Part shown: positions 32,560 through 41,140 of the stretch, one piece after another
Layout of the letters: each line of letters opens with the position of its first letter
Numbering within the stretch: the first letter of the stretch is position 1
Virus record (IMG/VR): IMGVR_UViG_3300009545_000027
Span: 1-54,709 of that record
Length of the DNA stretch: 54,709 bases
Source: a virus
Direction: 5' to 3' (one strand)
Translations under genes and position numbers: made by a program
The notes under the pieces: model-generated
Told to the model about the DNA's origin: nothing
Seen by the model: the letters and a program-made list of their open reading frames with translations, nothing else
The model's database searches: none

Positions 32560-33774
32560 ATGGCTGATAACGACTGGCGCAAAGAAGCGCGCGAACGCAT
32601 AGACGAACGTAAAGCAGGGAACACGCATAAGATGGAAGTTGGCGACAACACTATGCGTGTTGCACCTGACAAAAAAGACATCGACTCGAAAACAGGCAAG
32701 TGCACAGGCATCAAACACAAGCCGATGCGCGAGTACCGAACGCACAAAGATGTTGGACCCGATAAGGTCTACAACTTGCGGTGCGGTATCGAAATGAACG
32801 GCACGGGTAAATGTTGGCTCTGTCGTAAAATCGCGGAAATCGAATCGACAAAGCCCGCGATGGCGGACCGCATGCACCCACAAGATAACTACGTGGTGAA
32901 TGCGTCGCGATACGACACGGACGCTAAGAAGTTTGGACCATTCAAACCCTGGTACATCAGTACAGGCGGGCGCTTGCCGTTGTCGGTTCGCGTCGGCACG
33001 AAGATTATTAGCGAAAAGAAAGACTACCTGTCGCCGGAAAAGGGTTACAACATTACGATCGTTCGCGAGGGTACCGGGTACAAGGGCAAGGATGCAACGC
33101 GCTATCCGGAGGTCGAAGGCGACGAGACACCGACGCGCGTTCCGCCGCAACTCCTGATCGCGATGAAAGACCTGGACGAAATCGTTCCGAAGTACGACGA
33201 AGAAAAACAGAGAAAAGCGTTCTACGGTGAACCGGACGACGAAGACAGCGGACGCGGGCGACGTGATCGTGATGACGAAGATCGTCCGAAACGGCGACGC
33301 GAAGAAGACGAAGATCGTCCGCGACGTCGGCGCGACGAAGAAGACGAACCGCCCGCTGATGAAGCACCCGCCGATGATGACGCGCCCGAAGAATTACCCG
33401 CCGATGACGCGGATTACCAAGATGATCCGCCCGCTGACGACGCAGAACCGGAACCGGACGCAGATCCGGACGTCGAACCGGAAGAGTTCGAACCCGAACC
33501 TGATGGGGAGTATGAAGAAGGTGACAGTGAACCGGATGCAGATCCGGACGCCGAACCGGACTCAGATGATCAAGAACCCGAACCCGAACCGGAACCTGTG
33601 CGGCGTTCTGCACCCGCGCGCCGTCCTGCAACGCCTGCACCTGCACCACGAAGGACAGCACCCGCAGCACCACCCGCGCGCCGTCCTAGCAGCACACCAG
33701 CACCCGCGCGGCGTCCCAGTTCAACGCCTGCACCTGCACCGCGTCGCACCGTGCCACCTGCAAAGAAGCGTTAA
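32560..33774 (+). CDS. Single-stranded DNA-binding protein (gp32-like) with long charged tail
   Basis: The 404-residue protein has a basic N-terminal region, a zinc-type module (LRCGIEMNGTGKCWLCRKI), and an OB-type core to about residue 215, like phage gp32-type SSBs. From about 215 to 404 it is disordered: first mixed Asp/Arg, then strongly acidic Asp/Glu/Pro, then basic Arg/Ala/Pro (ARRPATPAPAPRR and repeats). An acidic tail for partner binding is usual; a long basic tail after it is not. It is followed by RecA, consistent with strand exchange. GGAAAATTGAA precedes the start. Confidence 0.72.
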   Translation: MADNDWRKEARERIDERKAGNTHKMEVGDNTMRVAPDKKDIDSKTGKCTGIKHKPMREYRTHKDVGPDKVYNLRCGIEMNGTGKCWLCRKIAEIESTKPAMADRMHPQDNYVVNASRYDTDAKKFGPFKPWYISTGGRLPLSVRVGTKIISEKKDYLSPEKGYNITIVREGTGYKGKDATRYPEVEGDETPTRVPPQLLIAMKDLDEIVPKYDEEKQRKAFYGEPDDEDSGRGRRDRDDEDRPKRRREEDEDRPRRRRDEEDEPPADEAPADDDAPEELPADDADYQDDPPADDAEPEPDADPDVEPEEFEPEPDGEYEEGDSEPDADPDAEPDSDDQEPEPEPEPVRRSAPARRPATPAPAPRRTAPAAPPARRPSSTPAPARRPSSTPAPAPRRTVPPAKKR

Positions 33775-33784
33775 GGGTTAATCG

Positions 33785-34801
33785 ATGGCAACGAAACGGA
33801 CGGTAACTGTCTCGACGTATGAAAGCAAGATGTCAGCGATTCGAAAGGGGTTGTCGCATGTCTCTTTTAAGGCGAAGCCGTCCGTTTACCTTGATCTCAA
33901 AGACCCGGATTTGAACATCTGTTTTGGCGATCGTGATTTTGGTGCGCCGTACGGAAACATGATTGAGGTCTTTGGTTGGGAATCCGTCGGCAAATCCGCG
34001 ATCATCGAAGAAGTATCGGCGATTGGTCAACGTGATGGCGCACATGTTATTTGGGAAGACCTCGAAAACAGTTTCAAACCACGTTGGGCGTTGAAGCGTG
34101 GGTTCGTACCATGCCCGTTTTGTAAGGGTTCTTCAGCCGTTGCGCTTGATATGAAGTGCAAGCATTGCGGCGGCAGTGAGTCACCAATGCGCGGACTCGA
34201 CCCGGATCGCTTAACGCTGATTTCTCCGTATGTCGGGCAGTTCGAATACATCGACAAAAGGGGCAATAAGCGCCTAGAAAAAGAACCACGACTTGCAAGC
34301 GCGGAAGAACTTTGCGCGGAAACCGAAGCCGCGATGAAACTGCATGACAAATCGATCCTTGTTCTTGATTCGATCGGCGGCATGATGCCCGAAGGTGAAT
34401 CGAAAGCGGGGCTTGAAAATTTGAATATGCGGACATCGATGAATCTTCCTGTGTTTGTTGGAAACCTATGCCGCAGGTGGGTCGGATTGTCGCAGGTGCA
34501 TCGGTGTCTATTGATCATCGTGAATCAGCTTCGTGAAGGTCCGGGCGGATTCAACGCCGATAAGACAATGGGTGGCAATGCACCGCGATTCTACGCACAC
34601 ACACGACTAAAGCTTCGACGTGTGAAAGGAAGCCGCATCGTTGACAAGGGCAAGACGATTGGAATTCGTGGCGTTATGAAGATCGTGAAAAATAAGGCAG
34701 GCGGCGAAGAAGGACATGAACTTGGATACAAGATTTTCAAGGACGGTCCGATCGAGTTCATCAGTGCGAAAGAAGCGAAGGAAAACGAGGAACAAGATTG
34801 A
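33785..34801 (+). CDS. RecA/UvsX-type recombinase with zinc-ribbon insertion
   Basis: The 338-residue protein has Walker A GWESVGKS (64-71), IWEDLENSFKPRWALKRG (the ExxxxFD-like region), Walker B SILVLDSIGG, and the L2 region NQLREGPGG. Between the two ATPase motifs it carries CPFC (110-113) and CKHC (125-128), a zinc ribbon not found in typical RecA. It would catalyse strand exchange with the SSB upstream. The start is ATG eight bases after the SSB region ends, with TTAAGGGTTAATCG upstream. Confidence 0.85.
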   Translation: MATKRTVTVSTYESKMSAIRKGLSHVSFKAKPSVYLDLKDPDLNICFGDRDFGAPYGNMIEVFGWESVGKSAIIEEVSAIGQRDGAHVIWEDLENSFKPRWALKRGFVPCPFCKGSSAVALDMKCKHCGGSESPMRGLDPDRLTLISPYVGQFEYIDKRGNKRLEKEPRLASAEELCAETEAAMKLHDKSILVLDSIGGMMPEGESKAGLENLNMRTSMNLPVFVGNLCRRWVGLSQVHRCLLIIVNQLREGPGGFNADKTMGGNAPRFYAHTRLKLRRVKGSRIVDKGKTIGIRGVMKIVKNKAGGEEGHELGYKIFKDGPIEFISAKEAKENEEQD

Positions 34802-35493
34802 AGCTTCTGTTTACGGCGGATTGGCATCTGTGTTTGCGCAACCTCGCAAATTGCAAGATTGTGGTCAATCAGCTTGGTGAATTGCTCGCGAAGCACTCAC
34901 CGTGTGCGCTTGTGCATGCTGGTGACATCGTCGGCGATCGTGGACCTGCAAACCCGATTGATCAGCGGGTCACGAACTTCTTGCTTGAAGAATTGCCGCC
35001 GCTTGTGCACGCGTCAGACGGCGCATTCTTTGCACGCGGCAATCACGACATGATTTCAGGTCCGGACGGCGTACCGTCGATCTGTGCGCTAATGCGGGTA
35101 CTCGGGTTCAACGTCGCTGACGAGACATGGCAAGGATTCGATGTCGGCGGAACTGGCGTGTTGTTGTGGCTTGTGCCGTTCTTTCGTGATGAAGCATTGC
35201 AGCGCACACAGTTTCGTGAAGCTTGGCAGGATGCAAAATCGTACGCAGGGATGAAGCACCCGCGAGTGCTAACTTTCCATAACGCGATCGAAGGTGTCGA
35301 ACTGAATGCATCGGCGAAAGGTCGCGGCATGTCAGTTGCCGACATTGGTGCGCGCGCCTATGACGTTTGCGTCGGCGGGCACATTCACAAGCCACAAAAG
35401 CTTGAACCGAACATCTGGTTCGTCGGTGATCCCTATCCGAACGATTGGGGCGAATGTAATACACAAAAACGCCATTTAATGTTGGAGTTCTAA
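34798..35493 (+). CDS. sbcD: SbcD/Mre11-type nuclease
   Basis: The 231-residue protein (TTG start overlapping the RecA stop) is a calcineurin-like phosphoesterase: FTADWHL, HAGDIVGDRG, ARGNHDM, LTFHNAI and GGHIHKPQ, with metal ligands in order. With SbcC at 36131 it would form the end-processing nuclease of recombination (gp47-like). It is shorter than bacterial SbcD, lacking a long capping domain. Confidence 0.87.
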   Translation: MKLLFTADWHLCLRNLANCKIVVNQLGELLAKHSPCALVHAGDIVGDRGPANPIDQRVTNFLLEELPPLVHASDGAFFARGNHDMISGPDGVPSICALMRVLGFNVADETWQGFDVGGTGVLLWLVPFFRDEALQRTQFREAWQDAKSYAGMKHPRVLTFHNAIEGVELNASAKGRGMSVADIGARAYDVCVGGHIHKPQKLEPNIWFVGDPYPNDWGECNTQKRHLMLEF

Positions 35494-35663
35494 TGCTCAA
35501 GGCAATTACCGGAAATGTTGATGTGACCAAACCACATTGGCGTTGTGTTTGTGGAACTGTGGCAATGCCGTTGACAGACGACACAACATGTCTTTGTGAA
35601 GACGTCTATATGCAGGATTGGCAACGGATCGACCCGAATGCCAGTACACAACCTGTCGATTGA
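35493..35663 (+). CDS. 56-residue zinc-ribbon protein
   Basis: Starts at the TAATG overlap with the SbcD stop. Two C-x-C pairs (CVCGTVAMPL and CLCED) suggest a zinc ribbon. It fills the gap before RNase H. Function unknown. Confidence 0.68.
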   Translation: MLKAITGNVDVTKPHWRCVCGTVAMPLTDDTTCLCEDVYMQDWQRIDPNASTQPVD

Positions 35664-35690
35664 TTCTAGGGCGGTTTCCGACTCAAAAAC
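35664..35690 (+). repeat. Copy 3 of the dispersed element (CTAGGGCGGTTTCC)
   Basis: CTAGGGCGGTTTCC at 35666-35679 is the reverse complement of copies 1 and 2 with one change. It fills the 54-base gap before RNase H together with TTTTAAACGGGGTGAG, whose GGGGTGAG serves as the ribosome binding site. Confidence 0.6.
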
Positions 35691-35717
35691 TGGCATTTTA
35701 AACGGGGTGAGTGCACG

Positions 35718-36134
35718 ATGTGGGTAACGGCGTACGTGGATGCTTCGTTCAAGGAAAAGGGCACGTGGGCGGTTTGGTTGCGGTCCGAAAGCGGGCGCAT
35801 TGTGGAACACGGGCAGTGTCCTGTTGAAGTGTGGGACAACATCCGGGCGGAATTCTACGCGGCAATCAAAGCGGTAGAAATCGCGGTTGAACGTTGGCCA
35901 CACACTACGGGCGTGTTGATTGTTTCAGACTGTCAGACGGTCGTTGACTACACGCCACACCTTGCCGAAGACGCACGCGGAGATCTGCGAACGTTACAAC
36001 GGCAGATTCGGAAAGCACTAGGCGGACGGTTTGTTCGGACGAAGAAGATCAAAGGACATCAGGACCCACGACGCGGCGTCGGTGCATACCTGAACAATCA
36101 AGTCGATAAGCTTGCCGGGAATGCACACCGATGA
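35718..36134 (+). CDS. Ribonuclease H (type 1)
   Basis: The 138-residue protein has the catalytic acidic residues in order: VDASF, AEFYAA, VSDCQTV and LNNQVDKLA, with the handle-like IKGHQDPRR. It removes RNA from RNA-DNA hybrids such as primers. Its stop overlaps the SbcC start. Confidence 0.88.
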   Translation: MWVTAYVDASFKEKGTWAVWLRSESGRIVEHGQCPVEVWDNIRAEFYAAIKAVEIAVERWPHTTGVLIVSDCQTVVDYTPHLAEDARGDLRTLQRQIRKALGGRFVRTKKIKGHQDPRRGVGAYLNNQVDKLAGNAHR

Positions 36135-38209
36135 AAATTATTTCGATTCCGTCTCGTGTTCCTTCGTGGTACGATCCATCAAAACCGGGTTTTGTTCCTC
36201 CGAAAAGTTGGGCAGGTTGCCGGGTTCGAATTACGTTCCGTGCAGGCAATGATGTCGCTAACGAACAGCGTGCCGCCAAAAAGGAAGCTGAAGTAAAGTA
36301 TCCGGGCGCGATTATTACGGTCGTTCCGGAGTTCACGCACAACAACGCGCCGACGTTAGACGCGACCGACGAAGACGTTCTACGCAAGTATCTTGAAGCG
36401 GCAACACTCCCGAAGGGCATAACAATCGACGACGTCATCGGACGCCTAGAACGGATGCTTCCGCAATTAGGTCGTTATGGAATTCAGGGGCTTGTGTTTC
36501 AAAGCTTTGAGTGTGATAACGTCTTAAGCTTCGAACGTGCTGTTGTTGACTTTGAAGTTTCAGGCATGACGTTGATTTCTGGAATCAACCACGATTGGGT
36601 TGACGATGAAGATAGCGACGTGCATTCGAATGGTGCAGGCAAAACCTCGCTTGCAACCTTGCCGTTCGTGCCGTTGTTCGGGCGCACGTTCAAAAATCAG
36701 ACTGATGATGGTTGGGCACGTCAAAGAACTGATGCGACCGCGCGTTTAAACGGAACCTATCTGTTACCGGACGGGCGCAAGCTTCGTGTGGAGCGGACGC
36801 GGCGTCCTGCATTGGTTCGCGTGTTCGTCGATGGTAAAGAGGAAACGATGGCGTCGAAGTCTGAAACACAGGCGCACATTGAACACCTGACTAATCTTTC
36901 ATGGGATGTGCTGAAAAATGCCGTCTACGTGGAACAACGCGAAATCACAGAAATCTTTGGAACTGACAAACAACGCAAGGAACTTCTAGGGCGACTACGC
37001 GGGTTAGAACGCTTTCTTGATGCACAAGCACGTCTGCGGAAGATCTCGACGAAACGTTCACGTGCAATTGCCGAAATCGAAGGTGATGTCGTTGCTACCG
37101 AAGCCGCAATTGCGGAAGTGTCGCGCGGCTTACCTGCACTGCGTGCTGAACTTGAAGCGCTTCCGAAGGTCACGCAGGCGGACGCACGAACCAAAACATA
37201 CGATGTTGGAAATATCGAAGCCGACATCAAAAAGATTGACATTGAAATTGAAGCCGTTTCGGAAGCAGCAGCGGAAGAACGGCGGGTGCATGATCAGCTT
37301 CATTCGCGGCAGTGCGACATAGAAGAACGGGCGGAACGAGAAAAAGCAGCGCTGAAAGATACGCAGGCGTTAGCGGATAAACCATGTCCTACTTGCGGGG
37401 CACCACCGACACCAAAGGCAAGGCGCGCAAACATTGCGTTGCTCAAGGAACAGATTGAAAACACCGAAGCTGATTGGAATTCTCTTGAAGACAAGTTAGT
37501 TAAATCGCGAGCATTGCGGAACTCCCTGGTTGAACGTCTGACAGCATTGCGAAAACGGCGAGGTGAATTAGTGTTGCACCTGTCTGCCGCACGTTTCGAT
37601 GCAGAAAAAGCAAAGCGTGACGCCGAAGCACGTGATCGTCTTGTCGTAATGGTGAATGACCGCGACGCGCGCATCCGAGAATTGACGGCGGCGCTTGTTG
37701 TCCATAAGAAAGCACGTGAAGCGGAAATCGAGGAACGTGATTTTGTTGATTTCTGTGCGGAAACCGTCGGTCGTGATGGACTGCCCGCGTACCTGAATGC
37801 ACTGGCGGAACCAGCGTTAAATCAAGCGGCGGCGCGCTATAGCAGGATTTTTTCTAATGACGAAATCGCAATTGAATTCATTGGCGATGACGTCATTGTT
37901 CGGAACGCACACGGCGGCGAAAACACAAAAGACCAATCTGATGGGGAAATGAAGCTTGCGGCATTGATCACAGTGCTTGCACTTCGTGACGTGCTTGTTC
38001 CGCACAATCTGCTGGTTCTTGACGAACCGTCAAACGGGCTTGATCCTGTTAGCGCCCGCAAGTTTGCACGTGGCTTAAACGACATCGTCGAACGCTTCCG
38101 TCACGTGATCGTGATTAGCCATCACGCCGAATTTCTGAAAAACTTGGCACCTGATAATATTTGGAATGTTGAGAAGACAAATGGAATTTCCCGTATAGTT
38201 GTGGAGTGA
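36131..38209 (+). CDS. sbcC: SbcC/Rad50-type ATPase
   Basis: The 692-residue protein has the SMC-like plan: an N-terminal lobe with Walker A HSNGAGKTSL preceded by an unusual stretch with VDDEDSD; long coiled coils with the zinc hook KPCPTCGAPP in the centre; and a C-terminal lobe with QSDGEMKLAAL (signature) and LLVLDEPSNGLDP (Walker B). It partners the nuclease at 34798 and is of phage size (gp46-like). The first 100 residues before the Walker A segment are unusual and unassigned. Confidence 0.88.
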   Translation: MKIISIPSRVPSWYDPSKPGFVPPKSWAGCRVRITFRAGNDVANEQRAAKKEAEVKYPGAIITVVPEFTHNNAPTLDATDEDVLRKYLEAATLPKGITIDDVIGRLERMLPQLGRYGIQGLVFQSFECDNVLSFERAVVDFEVSGMTLISGINHDWVDDEDSDVHSNGAGKTSLATLPFVPLFGRTFKNQTDDGWARQRTDATARLNGTYLLPDGRKLRVERTRRPALVRVFVDGKEETMASKSETQAHIEHLTNLSWDVLKNAVYVEQREITEIFGTDKQRKELLGRLRGLERFLDAQARLRKISTKRSRAIAEIEGDVVATEAAIAEVSRGLPALRAELEALPKVTQADARTKTYDVGNIEADIKKIDIEIEAVSEAAAEERRVHDQLHSRQCDIEERAEREKAALKDTQALADKPCPTCGAPPTPKARRANIALLKEQIENTEADWNSLEDKLVKSRALRNSLVERLTALRKRRGELVLHLSAARFDAEKAKRDAEARDRLVVMVNDRDARIRELTAALVVHKKAREAEIEERDFVDFCAETVGRDGLPAYLNALAEPALNQAAARYSRIFSNDEIAIEFIGDDVIVRNAHGGENTKDQSDGEMKLAALITVLALRDVLVPHNLLVLDEPSNGLDPVSARKFARGLNDIVERFRHVIVISHHAEFLKNLAPDNIWNVEKTNGISRIVVE

Positions 38210-38219
38210 GGGACCTTTT

Positions 38220-39581
38220 ATGATGAGAAAACCGAAGTTGACGGTACAGCAGACGGTTTTCGGTGATCGTGTGGCACGCAACGAAGACTTTGAACCCGTC
38301 AGCCTTGAAATCGAAACACCGTATGTTTGCCCGAAGTGCGGGCACAGGTGGCGCGGAACAAAGCGAACAAAGCCGCATGTGAAGCGTAATCTTTTCGCAG
38401 TTGAACCCGTACGGGTCCACTACGATTACGAGTGTCCGAAGTGCAGGCACGAATGGAATGGTACAAACCACATCGCAAAAGGGAAAAATGCGGAACTGCG
38501 CCGTATCATTACGGTCGCGGCGGTTGACCGTCCTGCATTCCGAATCCCTAGCATGCAAGAGATCACAGCATCACCGTTTAACGGCGTGTCTGTGGCATCA
38601 CTGTTCAGCGGATGCGGCGGATCGAGTCTAGGGTATCGAATGGCGGGTTGCAAGGTCGTGTATGCGTCTGAATTCGTCGAAGCCGCAGGCGACACATACA
38701 TTGCCAATTTTCCCGATACGTTCCTTGACCGACGTGATATCCGCGAGGTCGACGCGTCCGAAATCTTGAAAACTGCAAATCTGAAAAGGGGCGAACTCGG
38801 GATTCTTGATGGAAGTCCGCCGTGTGCATCTTTTTCAGCGATCGGTGATCGGCAAAAGAACTGGGATGTTGTCAAGAAGTACTCAGACACGAAGCAGCGG
38901 ACCGACGATTTGTTTTTCGAGTACATCCGGATTTTGAAAGTGCTGCGTCCGAAAGCATTTGTCGCCGAAAACGTTGTTGCGTTGTCGCATGGTGCGGCGG
39001 TTGGATATTTCAACATGATTGTTTCGGCGTTGCGGGAATCCGGGTATGATGTCGCGGTTAAGGTTCTTGATGCGCAATGGCTCGGAGTTCCGCAAATGCG
39101 GAAGCGTTTAATCTTCATCGGAACCCGCAAGGATCTGAAGTTGACGCCGACACACCCGCGACCGCTTCCGTACCGCTATTCAATCGAAGATGCGATTCCT
39201 TGGATTAGCGGAACGACTACCGCGCCGTTTGATTTGATCGTCGAACCGGAAACCAAACTTGCGGGCAGTGTTTTGAAAGCGTGGCGCGAAGTCGAACTCG
39301 GCGAATACTCTAAAGCTTATATGAGCTTGATTCGTCCGCGAATAGAAAATCCATGCCCCACAGTTACGGCGTCAATCGGGTTGCAGGCAGCATCACCGAC
39401 GCATCCGTTTGAACCGCGCAAGTTCTCAGTGCAGGAACTAAAGCGGCTTTGCGGATTTCCGGACGACTTCGTTTTAACCGGAACGTTTGCGCAGAAATGC
39501 GAACGTCTAGGGCGTGCAGTTCCACCACCTATGATGAAAATGGTTGCCGAAACAGTTGTCGGTATTTTGAGGAACTTATGA
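38220..39581 (+). CDS. DNA cytosine-C5 methyltransferase, candidate carboxymethyltransferase
   Basis: Start at ATG 38220 behind GAGTGAGGGA; an upstream in-frame GTG (38199) is less likely. The 453-residue protein has two N-terminal zinc ribbons (CPKC 37-40, CPKC 72-75), then all main C5-methyltransferase motifs: I FSGCGGSSLG (129-138), IV GSPPC with catalytic Cys 202, VI ENV, VIII QMRKRLIFIGTR and X. Motif X is LGRAVPPPMM, with Arg 432 in place of the nearly invariant Asn of GNAVP. Work on C5 methyltransferases, recalled here, showed that Lys or Arg at this Asn lets the enzyme use carboxy-SAM and make 5-carboxymethylcytosine. The coupled CmoA-like gene makes this reading attractive. Target sequence unknown. 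Confidence 0.9.
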   Translation: MMRKPKLTVQQTVFGDRVARNEDFEPVSLEIETPYVCPKCGHRWRGTKRTKPHVKRNLFAVEPVRVHYDYECPKCRHEWNGTNHIAKGKNAELRRIITVAAVDRPAFRIPSMQEITASPFNGVSVASLFSGCGGSSLGYRMAGCKVVYASEFVEAAGDTYIANFPDTFLDRRDIREVDASEILKTANLKRGELGILDGSPPCASFSAIGDRQKNWDVVKKYSDTKQRTDDLFFEYIRILKVLRPKAFVAENVVALSHGAAVGYFNMIVSALRESGYDVAVKVLDAQWLGVPQMRKRLIFIGTRKDLKLTPTHPRPLPYRYSIEDAIPWISGTTTAPFDLIVEPETKLAGSVLKAWREVELGEYSKAYMSLIRPRIENPCPTVTASIGLQAASPTHPFEPRKFSVQELKRLCGFPDDFVLTGTFAQKCERLGRAVPPPMMKMVAETVVGILRNL

Positions 39582-40294
39582 AAGACGAAGTTGTTCCGGG
39601 CGCGAAGTGGCAGTTTGACGGCGCGGTAACAGACGCCTTCGATGACATGCTTAAGCGGTCTGTGCCTGATTACGACCGTATGCGGGAACTTTGTTTCCAA
39701 GTCGGACGTCCGCATGTCGACACACTGGCATGTAGTCACGTTCTTGACCTCGGGTGTAGTCGTGGTGAAGCGCTGGTTCGGTTCGTCGATACGTTTGGTG
39801 CTGCAAATAGGTTCATCGGTGTTGACGTATCAGAACCGATGCTAGCGGCGGCGCGTGAACGCTTTGACGGTATGATCAAGGCGGGCGTTGTTCAAATTGC
39901 GAATATGGATATTCGCGATAGGTTTCCTGTCGGTAAATTTTCATTGACGCTTGCGATTTTGACCATTCAGTTCACGCCGATCGAACACCGACAAAAGCTT
40001 TTGCGCCACATTTTCAAATCTACGTTACCGGGTGGCGCATTCATCATGGTGGAAAAGGTCCTCGGTGCAACGCACGAAATTGACGCCGCATTCGTTGACT
40101 GTTATTACGACGAAAAGCGCGCGAACGGTTACACGCAGGAACAGATTGACCGGAAGCGGCTTGCGCTTGAAGGTGTTCTAGTACCTGTTACGGCGGCATG
40201 GAACGAAGACCTATTAAAGGGCGCGGGTTTCCGACAGGTCGATTGCTTTTGGCGACATCTCAATTTTGCAGGGTGGCTTGCGGTGAAAGACTAA
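39578..40294 (+). CDS. CmoA-like carboxy-SAM synthase homologue
   Basis: The 238-residue protein starts at the ATGA overlap with the methyltransferase stop. It matches CmoA along most of its length: WQFDGAVTDAFDDMLKRSVP near the N-terminus, SAM motif VLDLGCSRGEA (55-65), IQFTPIEHRQKLL, PGGAFIMVEK, YYDEKRANGYTQEQIDRKRL, and the ending RHLNFAGWLAVKD. Arg 194 aligns with Arg 199 of E. coli CmoA, recalled as binding the carboxylate of carboxy-SAM. CmoA makes carboxy-SAM from SAM and prephenate for tRNA wobble uridine. No CmoB is visible, so the product is more likely used by the DNA methyltransferase. An ordinary SAM methyltransferase is the alternative. Confidence 0.82.
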   Translation: MKDEVVPGAKWQFDGAVTDAFDDMLKRSVPDYDRMRELCFQVGRPHVDTLACSHVLDLGCSRGEALVRFVDTFGAANRFIGVDVSEPMLAAARERFDGMIKAGVVQIANMDIRDRFPVGKFSLTLAILTIQFTPIEHRQKLLRHIFKSTLPGGAFIMVEKVLGATHEIDAAFVDCYYDEKRANGYTQEQIDRKRLALEGVLVPVTAAWNEDLLKGAGFRQVDCFWRHLNFAGWLAVKD

Positions 40295-40821
40295 TGGATT
40301 TAATCATCGGTATCGATCCCGGACTAGACGGCGCGCTTGCGGCAATTGAAGCAGACACAGGGAGGTTTATTAGTGTGTTTGACCCGCCGACATCACAAGT
40401 GAAATCCGGCAAGAAGATGAAGCGGATTTACCTTGAACCTGCGATGGTTCAGATTTTTGAAAATCTCCAAAACGGTGTCGGGTTTAATGCAGTCCGTACG
40501 AATGAACTTCACAATAGGATTGTTGCGGTCACAATCGAGAACGTGCACGCGATGCCCGGTCAAGGCGTCGTGTCGATGTTCTCAATGGGTAACGGGTTCG
40601 GTCTGTGGTGCGGCATAATCGCAGCATTACGACTGCCTAGTTACCGGGTCGAACCCGCAAAGTGGAAACGCCTTATGGGTATTCAGACTGCGTCCGATAA
40701 GGGCAAGTCGATTCAAATAGCGTCGCGCCTGTTTCCCGCTGCGCCGTTATCCCGCAAGAAGGACGACGGTCGCGCCGAAGCCCTTCTACTTGCGGAGTAT
40801 TGCCGACAGCATCTAATCTAG
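40294..40821 (+). CDS. RuvC-like Holliday junction resolvase
   Basis: Start ATG 40294 overlaps the previous stop. The 175-residue protein has LIIGIDPGLDGALAAIE (first Asp), VTIENVHAMPGQGVVSMFSM (Glu) and KKDDGRAEALLLAEY (last acidic pair), with PAKWKRLMG and KGKSIQIASRLFP as in RuvC-family phage resolvases. It would cut junctions before packaging. It ends against a convergent minus-strand gene (4-base overlap). Confidence 0.85.
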   Translation: MDLIIGIDPGLDGALAAIEADTGRFISVFDPPTSQVKSGKKMKRIYLEPAMVQIFENLQNGVGFNAVRTNELHNRIVAVTIENVHAMPGQGVVSMFSMGNGFGLWCGIIAALRLPSYRVEPAKWKRLMGIQTASDKGKSIQIASRLFPAAPLSRKKDDGRAEALLLAEYCRQHLI

Positions 40822-41009
40822 CGGCAGACCCGGATAGATTCGGACTTTCGAACGGTGCGTGTACGCTTCTCTCCGCGAGCGTTTACCAGCGTCAAGGTAA
40901 CGTGCTTGCTGTTGTAGGCGACTCCGGTCACGTTCCAGCATTCCGCCGAATCAACGATTACGTTGCCGTTTTCAACTTCGTTTGCCGCCGCTAAGTAAGT
41001 GTTGTTCAT
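40818..41009 (-). CDS. Small protein, convergent to the resolvase
   Basis: Start is ATG 41009; two GTG codons lie just upstream in frame. The 63-residue product (MNNTYLAAANEVENGNVIVD...) looks like a small beta-rich domain with a basic end (GEKRTRTVRKSES). Its promoter P5 is divergent to P6. It starts with MNNT, like the leaderless gene at 10744-10959. Function unknown. Confidence 0.6.
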   Translation of the reverse strand: MNNTYLAAANEVENGNVIVDSAECWNVTGVAYNSKHVTLTLVNARGEKRTRTVRKSESIRVCR

Positions 41010-41017
41010 CACCACTT

Positions 41018-41047
41018 CATAATATTATAACGATCCTCCGAAGTCCA
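41018..41047 (-). promoter_or_regulatory. Palindromic-box promoter P5 (minus strand)
   Basis: TATAATATTATG on the minus strand (41018-41029, one change from the palindrome) with TGGACT at 41042-41047, 17 bases from the inner TATTAT. It faces away from P6, 46 bases apart. Confidence 0.75.
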
Positions 41048-41093
41048 CACTTTCCCGCAACTTTTTTGGATTTATTTTTTCTTCAAAAAGTGT

Positions 41094-41123
41094 TGGACTT
41101 CTGCGGAATCGTATAATATTATA
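41094..41123 (+). promoter_or_regulatory. Palindromic-box promoter P6
   Basis: TGGACT (41094-41099), 17 bases, TATTAT inside TATAATATTATA (41112-41123). The leader has GAGAGCG before ATG 41141. Confidence 0.82.
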
Positions 41124-41140
41124 AAGAAGTGAGAGCGAAC

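Noticed and set aside
33053-33673. Long minus-strand reading frame of 206 codons inside the SSB gene
   Set aside because: It is the shadow of the Arg/Pro/Asp repeat on the other strand; composition (Arg/His/Val) and lack of a ribosome binding site argue against a gene.
39578-40294. Host-type tRNA wobble modification by CmoA
   Set aside because: The required partner CmoB is not visible and the gene is translationally coupled to a DNA methyltransferase, so a DNA role is preferred; the tRNA role is not excluded.
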